Positions 1-7,000 of a stretch of 19,013 bases of DNA are shown here, in pieces. The notes under the pieces were generated by a model. It made no database searches. It saw nothing but the letters and a program-made list of their open reading frames with translations, and was not told the origin of the DNA. Location: positions 1-19,013 of the forward strand of contig USKE01000006.1 of the NCBI GenBank assembly GCA_900555165.1. Reading direction: 5' to 3'. The stretch is from an uncultured Porphyromonadaceae bacterium. GTDB lineage: Bacteria > Bacteroidota > Bacteroidia > Bacteroidales > Muribaculaceae. Position numbers and translations under genes: made by a program. Numbering within the stretch: position 1 is the first letter of the stretch; the number at the start of each line of letters is the position of its first letter.

Positions 1-908
1 ACAAGCCCCGCGCGGGCGTCGCCGCGGTGGTGGCGGGCTGTTATCTCGTCGGCGATGGCCGAAATCTTTTTGTCATGCAGGGCCTCGGCCACGTTGATCA
101 GCAGTGACGAGCGGCCGTCGGCCACGGCGCGGTTCAACTGCCCCACGTCGCGCACCCCCACGATGTCGTTGAACCGCAGATTCTCGTCGAAGGCGTGGAA
201 CATCTTCTCCTGCGTGACGTACTGCGCCGGCACGTCGGGGTTCTTGCGGTCGAGTGCCATAAGCAGGAATCCGCCCTTGTGGGGGAGGATGTCGAAGATG
301 GTCAGGCAGCCTGTCGACGGCGCCAGGGCGCCGTAGTAGCTGTCGATGACCCCGTCGAGGCGGTAATATGTAGTGTACAGCTCGTGAATCGACTCAAGCA
401 GGCGCACCTTGTCGTTGAGCCCTTCGGCGCGGAATTTCTCGATGATGTCGCGCGTCAGGCGTTCCTTGCGCTCGAAGGGGATGTCGGCCTCCGCGAGCCG
501 CCGCATCACCTCCTTGAGGCGTGCGGCCAGCGCGGCGTTGGCCTCGATGTTCTTCCCCTCGGGGTCGAACAGGCGGCAGAAATAGCCCCCCGACACCGAA
601 TGCTCGATGCGCAGGCGCGCGCCCGGCATAACTTCGGTGAGGGCGCGGTAGAGCATCATGCACAGCGACCGCACATATACGCGTCCGCCCGAGCCCGAGG
701 CCGTGGTGAGGAATTCCACCATCTTCGGGGCGAAGACCTGGTACTGCAGCGGCTCGGTCTTGTTGTTCACGCGGGCGCAGATGAACCGCTGCCCGGCCAG
801 ACGTGACTTAAGCGCGGGCGAGCCGAGCAGTTCGCTCAGTGTCTCGCCCCCGCTGATGGGTATGTACTCGCCAAGATTGACGCAGTATATCTTTAGTGTC
901 GCCGACAT
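1..908 (-). CDS. Nucleoside (uridine-type) kinase, N-terminal part; 3' end outside the window
   Basis: The open frame starts at the ATG at 906-908 and runs off the left edge, giving about 302 residues without a stop. The N-terminus (MSATLKIYCVNLGEYIPISGG) looks like a TGS-type beta-grasp domain, followed by a region resembling the second domain of threonyl-tRNA synthetase (about residues 60-200, with RVYVRSLCMMLYRAL near residue 80). This order is known from the long Bacteroidetes nucleoside kinases of about 550 residues, in which a uridine-kinase/PRK P-loop domain follows at about residue 300. That kinase domain, including the Walker A motif, would lie just beyond the window edge, so the activity (NTP-dependent phosphorylation of a nucleoside such as uridine, in the cytoplasm) is inferred from architecture only. 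It starts 28 nt after the stop of the BI-1 gene and is probably co-transcribed with it. Confidence 0.75.
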   Translation of the reverse strand, partial: MSATLKIYCVNLGEYIPISGGETLSELLGSPALKSRLAGQRFICARVNNKTEPLQYQVFAPKMVEFLTTASGSGGRVYVRSLCMMLYRALTEVMPGARLRIEHSVSGGYFCRLFDPEGKNIEANAALAARLKEVMRRLAEADIPFERKERLTRDIIEKFRAEGLNDKVRLLESIHELYTTYYRLDGVIDSYYGALAPSTGCLTIFDILPHKGGFLLMALDRKNPDVPAQYVTQEKMFHAFDENLRFNDIVGVRDVGQLNRAVADGRSSLLINVAEALHDKKISAIADEITARHHRGDARAGL

Positions 909-936
909 GATTGCTGGTCAGGATGTTGTGTGCCGT

Positions 937-1656
937 TCAGTCGCGGCCGTTGCCGAAGAAACGGAGCAGGTAGATGAACAGGTTGATGAAGTCGAGATAC
1001 AGCGACAGCGCGCCCCAGGTGGCGAGCGACGAGGCATGCATCACCGGGTTCATGGCGGCCATGTTCTTGATCTGCTGGGTGTCCCAGGCGGTGAGGCCCA
1101 CGAAAATCAGCACACCCAGACCCGAGATGATCCAGTCAAATGTGCTGTTGGCCCAGAAGATGTTGACCACCATGCAGATGAGCAGGCCGAACAGGGCCAT
1201 GTAGAGTATCGAGCCGACTTTCGAGAGGTCGCTCTTGGTAGTGTAGCCGTAGATCGACATGGCGCCGAACGTGCCCGCGCAGATCACGAAGGTCTTGAAC
1301 AGCGAGGCGAACGAGAACGCCAGGAAGATCAGCGACAGCGTGAGACCGTTGACCACGGCGAACAGATAGAACAGGCCGGTGGCCATGGCGGGCGACATCT
1401 TCGTCAGACGCGCCGAAATCCAGAGCACCAGGCCGATCTCAACGATGGCGCAGCCCCAATAGGCCCATGAGTTCTGGGCCAGGAACAGCGACAACTGCGG
1501 AGTCATGGCGGCCACGCCGAACGATGTGGCGGCGGTGACCAGCAGCGCCAACAACATCTTCACATAAACCTGTTTCATAACGGCTGTCACCCGCTGGTCG
1601 AGCGACTGCCCCTGGGGCTGCTGAAAGTAGCCGCCCTGCTGATAGTAGTTATTCAT
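937..1656 (-). CDS. Bax inhibitor-1 (BI-1/YccA) family membrane protein
   Basis: This is a 239-residue protein with a short Gln/Tyr-rich cytoplasmic N-terminus (residues 1-20) and about seven hydrophobic segments between residues 30 and 233. Family landmarks are YGYTTKSDLSKVGSIL (136-151), GLTAWDTQQIK (187-197) and LYLDFINLFIYLLR (219-232). Asp192 and Asp222 match the di-aspartyl pair that acts as a pH-sensitive gate in the characterised homologue YetJ, where it controls calcium leak across the membrane. The full length fits the family. It is the first gene of a two-gene minus-strand unit with the nucleoside kinase. The upstream gap holds an unusual repeat and a palindrome, but I could not find a TAnnTTTG promoter there. 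The assignment is firm; the physiological role in this organism is inferred from the family. Confidence 0.95.
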   Translation of the reverse strand: MNNYYQQGGYFQQPQGQSLDQRVTAVMKQVYVKMLLALLVTAATSFGVAAMTPQLSLFLAQNSWAYWGCAIVEIGLVLWISARLTKMSPAMATGLFYLFAVVNGLTLSLIFLAFSFASLFKTFVICAGTFGAMSIYGYTTKSDLSKVGSILYMALFGLLICMVVNIFWANSTFDWIISGLGVLIFVGLTAWDTQQIKNMAAMNPVMHASSLATWGALSLYLDFINLFIYLLRFFGNGRD

Positions 1657-1702
1657 AATTTCAATGGTTGTTTTTAACTGTAAGCCCCCTGTGGCCGGGA
1701 GG

Positions 1703-1801
1703 CCCTCTAAGGTTTTTAGGGGCTATAGGGTCTTTAAGGTCGTTAAGGTCTTTAGGGTCGTTAAGGACTTTAAAGACTTTAAAGACCTTAAAGACCCTTT
1801 C
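1703..1801. repeat. Imperfect 9-bp tandem repeat forming a long inverted repeat
   Basis: From 1730 the sequence reads as consecutive 9-bp units: gtctttaag, gtcgttaag, gtctttagg, gtcgttaag, gactttaaa, gactttaaa, gaccttaaa, gacccttt. More degenerate units (ccctctaag, gtttttagg, ggctatagg) extend back to 1703. The units switch orientation near 1766, so the arm 1729-1754 is complementary to 1771-1796 with 24 of 26 positions matching and a 16-nt loop. It lies downstream of argS and upstream of the BI-1 gene. It may act as a transcript-end structure or a BI-1 leader structure. The function is unknown. Confidence 0.75.
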
Positions 1802-1860
1802 CCCCACAAGCCATAAGGCCTGAAGAGGCTTTTTTGTTTAGACTATCCACCCTATATAAC

Positions 1861-1899
1861 GTTTAATCGCGCGATTTAATATAAATCACGCGATTAAAC
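1861..1899. promoter_or_regulatory. 39-bp near-perfect palindrome, operator-like
   Basis: The left arm 1861-1878 (gtttaatcgcgcgattta) and the right arm 1882-1899 are inverted copies with one mismatch, separated by 3 nt. Each arm also contains its own smaller palindrome (AATCGCGCGATT on the left, AATCACGCGATT on the right), so the element looks like two adjacent dyad binding sites. It sits 48 bp after the argS stop and about 205 bp before the BI-1 start. A regulator binding site is a reasonable reading; a plain hairpin at the end of the argS transcript is the alternative. There is no T-tract directly after it on the minus strand. Confidence 0.5.
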
Positions 1900-1947
1900 A
1901 GTTTTACGAACTTTTCACCTTCCGGGCTGATTTCCCGGGGCGGGGCG

Positions 1948-3738
1948 TCACATGCGCTCGGGCACGCGGATGCCGAGCAGGCTCATGGCGGCGGCCACGG
2001 TGCGGGCGCAGGTGGCTGTCAGGGCCAGGCGGAGCGAGCGACGGGCCTCGTCCTCCTCGCGCAGCACGGGGCAGTCGTGGTAGAACTGGTTGTAGGTCTT
2101 CACCAGGTCGTAGGCGTAGTTGGCGATGAGGGCGGGCGAGAATGTGCGTCCGGCCTCGGCTACTACCTGCGGGAACTCGGCCAGGGCCTGTATCAGCGAG
2201 ATTTCGCGCTCGTTTGGCTCGACGGCCGAATAGTCGCCGATGGTCATCCCCTTCTCGGCGGCGTTACGCAGCACCGAGCGCATGCGGGCGTAGGTGTACT
2301 GTATGAAAGGCCCGGTGTTGCCGTTGAAGTCGATTGACTCCTTGGGGTTGAACATCATGTTCTTGCGCGGGTCGACCTTGAGCAGGAAGTATTTCAGCGC
2401 GCCCAGGCCGACGGTCTCCGAAATCTCGTCTATCTCGGCCTGCGACAGCCCGTCAAGCTTGCCCAGTTCGGCTGATACCTCGCGGGCGGTGGTGACCATC
2501 TCGTCCATCAGGTCGTCGGCGTCGACAACGGTACCCTCGCGGCTCTTCATCTTACCCTCGGGGAGCTCGACCATGCCGTACGAGAAGTGCACCAGATCCT
2601 TGCCCCATTTGAATCCGAGGCGGTCGAGCAGCAGCGACAGCACCTGGAAGTGGTAGTTCTGCTCGTTGCCCACCACGTAAATCATGCGGTCGATGGGGTA
2701 GTCCTCGAAACGCAGTTTGGCGGTGCCGATATCCTGGGTCATGTAAACCGAGGTGCCGTCGGCGCGCAGGAGCAGTTTGTGGTCAAGACCGGCATCGGTG
2801 AGGTCGGCCCATACCGAGCCGTCATCCTTGCGGTACATGATGCCTTTTTCGAGACCTTCGAGCACCTTCGACTTCCCTTCAAGGTAGGTCTCCGACTCGT
2901 AGTAAATTTTGTCGAAGTCAACACCCATGCGGCGGTATGTCTTGTCGAACCCGTCGTAGACCCACGAGTTCATCTTCTCCCAGAGGGCGCGCACCTCGGG
3001 GTCTTTCTGTTCCCAGCGGCGCAGCATCTCGCGGGCCTCGGCCATGAGCGGAGCCTGGGCCTTGGCGTCATCCTCGGTCATGCCCGTGGCCATCAGCTCC
3101 TTGACCTGCTCGCGGTATTTCTTGTCGAACAGCACGTAGAAGTCGCCGATCAGGTGGTCGCCCTTCTTGCCGGTCGACTCGGGTGTGGCGCCCTCGCCCC
3201 ACTTCTGCCAGGCGAGCATCGACTTGCAGATGTGTATGCCGCGGTCGTTCACGATGTTGGTCTTCACCACGCGGTTGCCGCAGGCCTTGAGGATCTGCGA
3301 CAGCGAGTAGCCCAGCAGGTTGTTGCGCACATGCCCCAGGTGCAGGGGCTTGTTGGTGTTGGGCGACGAGTATTCCACCATCACCAGGGGCGACTCATCT
3401 GTGGCCTCGGTGAACCCGTAGGTCTCGCCGGCGTCGGCGATGGCCTTCAGCACGGTCGAGAAATATGTGGGGCGGATGACGATGTTCAGGAACCCTTTCA
3501 CCACGTTGAAACGGTCGACGGCCGGCTCGTTCTCCACGAGCCACTGGCCGATTTCGGTGGCTACGGCCTCCGGAGCCTTGCGCGCGGCTTTCACCCAGGG
3601 GAACACCACGACGGTGAGGTTCCCCTCGAACTCTTTGCGGGTGGTCTGCGGAACAATCGATTCGGCGGGGGTGTCAACGCCGTAAAGCGCTTTCACGGCG
3701 TGGCTTACGGCCTGTGAGATGATGCTGTCGATCTGCAT
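1948..3738 (-). CDS. argS: Arginyl-tRNA synthetase
   Basis: This 596-residue protein attaches arginine to tRNA-Arg in the cytoplasm using ATP (class I aminoacyl-tRNA synthetase). An N-terminal additional domain covers about residues 1-110. The Rossmann catalytic core follows, with the SSPNTNKPLHLGHVRNN signature (124-140; HIGH motif = HLGH 133-136) and the second signature as GKMKSREG (395-402). The DALR-type anticodon-binding helical domain covers about 460-596 and ends in the typical VPERM. Length and domain order are normal for the family. The start at 3736-3738 gives the conserved N-terminal domain its usual length. The SRP RNA gene lies 53 bp upstream on the same strand, ending in a T-tract. 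No separate TAnnTTTG promoter is visible between them, so read-through from the SRP RNA promoter is possible. Confidence 0.98.
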   Translation of the reverse strand: MQIDSIISQAVSHAVKALYGVDTPAESIVPQTTRKEFEGNLTVVVFPWVKAARKAPEAVATEIGQWLVENEPAVDRFNVVKGFLNIVIRPTYFSTVLKAIADAGETYGFTEATDESPLVMVEYSSPNTNKPLHLGHVRNNLLGYSLSQILKACGNRVVKTNIVNDRGIHICKSMLAWQKWGEGATPESTGKKGDHLIGDFYVLFDKKYREQVKELMATGMTEDDAKAQAPLMAEAREMLRRWEQKDPEVRALWEKMNSWVYDGFDKTYRRMGVDFDKIYYESETYLEGKSKVLEGLEKGIMYRKDDGSVWADLTDAGLDHKLLLRADGTSVYMTQDIGTAKLRFEDYPIDRMIYVVGNEQNYHFQVLSLLLDRLGFKWGKDLVHFSYGMVELPEGKMKSREGTVVDADDLMDEMVTTAREVSAELGKLDGLSQAEIDEISETVGLGALKYFLLKVDPRKNMMFNPKESIDFNGNTGPFIQYTYARMRSVLRNAAEKGMTIGDYSAVEPNEREISLIQALAEFPQVVAEAGRTFSPALIANYAYDLVKTYNQFYHDCPVLREEDEARRSLRLALTATCARTVAAAMSLLGIRVPERM

Positions 3739-3783
3739 GGCGGTGTGATTGGCTGTATGGTCTGTTTGAAAAAAGCTCTGAAA

Positions 3784-3798
3784 TTAAAAAAGGGTAAG
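3784..3798 (-). terminator. Probable end signal of the SRP RNA gene
   Basis: On the minus strand the closing stem sequence CTTACCC (3798-3792) is followed directly by six T residues (3791-3786) and then an AT-rich stretch. The stem partner is the RNA 5' end (3882-3888), so the terminal helix plus the T-tract could serve as the intrinsic terminator. A fully efficient stop would leave argS, 53 bp downstream, needing its own promoter. Confidence 0.5.
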
Positions 3799-3888
3799 CT
3801 TACTACATCGCACCGCTACGACCCCCTACCGCTGCTTCGATCAAGACCTGACGGAGTTCGGGGGGAGCTGGTCGTGTAGGACTTACCC
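3792..3888 (-). ncRNA. ffs: Bacterial small signal recognition particle RNA (4.5S-type)
   Basis: This RNA of about 97 nt is the scaffold of the signal recognition particle. It binds Ffh and FtsY to direct ribosomes making membrane proteins to the inner membrane. On the minus strand the ends GGGTAAG and CTTACCC pair, and further in CTACA pairs with TGTAG and ACGACC with GGTCGT, giving one long hairpin. The distal part GTCAGGTC...GAAGCAGC (about 3830-3851) is the Ffh-binding helix 8 signature, with the asymmetric and symmetric loops in the expected places. The apical loop reads TTGATC rather than the usual GGAA tetraloop context. A promoter ends 5 nt before the RNA 5' end and a T-tract follows the 3' end. 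The identity is firm from the helix 8 core and folding; exact ends are within a few nt. Confidence 0.93.
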
Positions 3889-3893
3889 GACCG

Positions 3894-3925
3894 CAAAGTT
3901 ACAACTTTTCCACAAATCTGCAAAA
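3894..3925 (-). promoter_or_regulatory. Bacteroidetes-type promoter of the SRP RNA gene
   Basis: On the minus strand the -33 box TTTTG (3925-3921) is followed after 19 nt by the -7 box TAACTTTG (3901-3894), matching the TTTG / TAnnTTTG consensus of the Bacteroidetes primary sigma factor. The predicted start lies about 5 nt downstream, at 3888, which is the first base of the folded SRP RNA. Confidence 0.85.
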
Positions 3926-3973
3926 TTTATTTTGCGGAGCATTTCGCGGAGAACCGCACGGTCAGACATAACA

Positions 3974-4023
3974 CGAGGGTGCTGCATTCGCCGGGCAATA
4001 GGTCCGGTTTTGCAACACCCTCG
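3974..4023 (-). terminator. Hairpin downstream of the large surface-protein gene
   Basis: The arms CGAGGGTG (3974-3981) and CACCCTCG (4016-4023) pair, extended by TGCA (3983-3986) with TGCA (4011-4014) across one mismatch. A second small stem, CCGG (3991-3994) with CCGG (4003-4006), sits in the loop. It starts 32 bp after the stop of the 1724-residue gene. The minus-strand sequence after it (TGTTATGTCTG) is only mildly T-rich, so this is a probable, not certain, terminator. Confidence 0.5.
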
Positions 4024-4055
4024 GTTTTCAGGGATTGACAGCCTCTAAGTGCGTG

Positions 4056-7000
4056 TCAGCGTACGGTCAGGCGCCAGACGCTGTTGCCGCATCCAGCTAT
4101 GTAGAAACCTGCCGGAAGAGCGCTGATGTCGGCTCGTCCTGTGGCATCGGTGTGTGCGCTCATCACCATCACGCCGGCGGTGTTATAGAGTGTGACGTCG
4201 CTGTCAGGCAGACATGTGGCAAGTATGCCGCCGGTAACGAAGGTCGCATTGCCGTCAGGTGTCATGGTGCCGTCAGTGCCGGGCAACGCTATGCCGGTGG
4301 GGATGTATTCGTAGGCGCCCACGGTGGGATGCTCGGTGTCGCGGGGCATCCCCTCGATGTCGGTGGTCACGACGTCAAGCGGTATCCCGGCCTGAAGACC
4401 GTCGAAGGTGGCAGGGTATAGCGGTCGGGCGCTGTCTGAATCGTCGAACGGCACGGCGATATTGATTCCGTCGGTCTCGCCTGATGCGAGAACCCACTGG
4501 CTGAAGGTCATCTTCTGGTCGTAACTGCCGCCCCAGTAAGCGTATGTGGCGCCTTCCGTATAACCGGCATTGTTGCGGTATGCCGCGCCCGAGGGGCCGT
4601 ACTGCTCTTTGATGACGTAGTCGCCGTCGGCGCATTGCCAGAGGTTGTTGGCTATCGTGCCGCTGACGGTGGTTCCGCCCTTGATATTGATGATCAGAGG
4701 CATGGCCACGCCGCCCGGAGCGGTGGCCGTCCGCACGGTGTTATGTGCGAGGGTGAACCCGGTGAAAGGCTTGCCCGACGAGTTGTAGAGCTGGATTCCG
4801 GCGCCTGACTGCTCGCGGGTATTGATGTCGATGATGTTGTTGGCAATCAGTACGGGAGTCTCGGCCGATCCGTCGAGTGTGCGCAGATACATGCCATAGA
4901 CGCCGGTCTTGTCATATTTCAGGATGTTGCCTGTGATTTCCGACGGGCCCGAGATGTTCAGGTCTATCATCTGGCAGTAGTTCTTGTCGTCATGGCTGCC
5001 GGTGCCTGTGAAACGGTTGCCGGTTACGGAGACCCCCTTGGCCATGTAGGCGTAGACAGCCTGATACCCCTGGTCGGCGAACGAGCAACCTTCGATGTCG
5101 AGGCCGTCTGATACAGGCTGGTTTATCGAGCCGGAGCCGAATTTCACGGCCGGGTAGCCGCCGGTGAGCGAGGGATTCGTGATCGAGAGCCTTTCGTTCA
5201 CCGGTGCGGTGGCCGACGGAGCGGCGTATGAGTTTACAAGTGTCAGGTTGTTGTAGGTGGTGTTCGATGTCGGGGCGCTGATTACGCAGTTGTCTATGGC
5301 GATGTCAGAGCAGCCCGAGGCGATGTGTACCACCGAGGGGAACTGTACGTTTGTGGTGCGCACGGTAAGCCCCTCGACCGTGACGTGCGATGTGCCGCGC
5401 AGGGTGAGCACGCCGTAGTAGTGCTCGAGCTTGTCGTCGGTGTACGGTGGCTCGCTCCACTGGTTCCATACCAGCACGGCGTCGGCAGGGTCGCCGCTCT
5501 CGCCGCGTATGGTTATGGTGTTGGTCTCCGATACGCCCTGTATGTGGTCGAGTTCCACACGCTCGTTGTATGTGCCCGGCTCGACAATGAATGTGACGGG
5601 ACCCTCGATGCCTGCGCTCATGTCGGCCACTGCCGACGAGATGTCGGCGTATGTGGCCTCGGCCGACAGACCTATGCGGAATGTGCCTTTGAAACCGTCG
5701 ACCACCGTTGCCCTGGCTGTCGGGAGCATGTCGAGTGCCGCCGTGGCGTCTTTGCCGTCGGCGGTGTATGCGATGATGCCCGGCACAAGCGTGGCGGTGG
5801 AGGCGGTGGGAGCGTCGTCGCCCACGGTGCCCTGAATCCAGAAATGGTATGTGCCCTCGGTCTCGAAGGTCAGGGGTGCGGCGGGAACGAATGTCGCTGT
5901 CGAGCCGTCGGTCTCGGCTATCGGTGTGTTGCGGATGAATGTGGCGTCGGCACCGGTGGCATACAGGCGCAGACCGGTGAGGATGCCGTCATTGTCGGTA
6001 AGGCCGAATGTGAGACTGCTGACAGTAATCGGGTTCTTGTCGCCGGCGACGGTGATTTTCATCCCCGAGAGGAGTACGTCGCTCCCTCGGGTAGCCTCGC
6101 CGTTGCCTGTGGGGATGCTTTCTATGTCGTCGAATCTCAGCGGTTGGCGTGCGTCGCAAGAAAGCTCGCATTTCCACCCCTCCTCCCTGGCTATTGTCAT
6201 CGAGTGGTATTCGATGGTCAGCGAGCCGTCTTCGCGCACTGAGGTGACCGAGACGGGGTAGACGGTGTTGCAGTCGACACCCAGAGGCTCGGCGCCGCCG
6301 GTAACGGTGATATACTGGTTCGAGGGGTTGACGTTGAATGAGCCTTCGGTGAATTTTGCCGTGATTTTTCCGCCTGCGAGGGCCGGACGTGCGGTGAGTG
6401 TGTAGTCGTTGGTGAGATATGCGGCCGTGACGCCGTTGACGATCACGGGATATTCGCCGACCTCCACAACCTGCTCCTTGTCACCCAGTACGGGATTGTA
6501 TGTGTTGACAGTGAGAATCTCCCCTTCCGGGTCGGGATTCACGACAGTCAGCGCGGCGCCTCCGGCGGTCAGGGCTGATACCTTGGCGTCGATTACCGAG
6601 CCGGGAGCGGCGTCGGGGCTGATGCCGGCCAGGAGCCAGAAGGTATTGTCACCCTCGGCAAGTGTGGCCGCGGAATCAAACGTGACGGTGTCGCCTTCGG
6701 GCTGTGCGGTGGCTATGACTGTTGCCCCCTGCGGGGTGTCGTTGTGGCCCGATGAGGCGAGCGACATCTTGGTGTAGACCGACGTGTCGCCTTTCAGGGT
6801 GAATGTCACGCTCTGGAGACTCACGGGGTCAAGGTTGCCCTCGGTCTCGATATTGATGCCGATTACCGGTACAGCGGTGGCCGATGTGACAGGCACGGTG
6901 GTGAGACCCGAGGGGAAGGCCTCGGCAGTCTTTACCGTCATGGGGCGTGACAGATACTGGCGCACCTCGCCTATGAATCCGTATTCCGAACCCTTGGTCA

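Noticed and set aside
1703..1801. Short repeats as a CRISPR array
   Set aside because: Units are 9 bp, directly adjacent with no spacers, degenerate and change orientation; there are no cas genes.
1815..1835. Plus-strand intrinsic terminator (GCCT-GAAG-AGGC followed by six T)
   Set aside because: The stem is only 4 bp of strong pairing and there is no plus-strand gene upstream for it to end, so it is not listed as a feature; on the minus strand it has no T-tract.
2587..3717. Long plus-strand frame antisense to argS (376 codons)
   Set aside because: A shadow frame of a GC-rich gene: no recognisable domain, while the minus strand encodes complete ArgS motifs.
4056..5680. Beta-helix region as a pectate lyase
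   Set aside because: The repeats fit the fold, but no lyase active-site or calcium-binding residue set was recognisable by eye.
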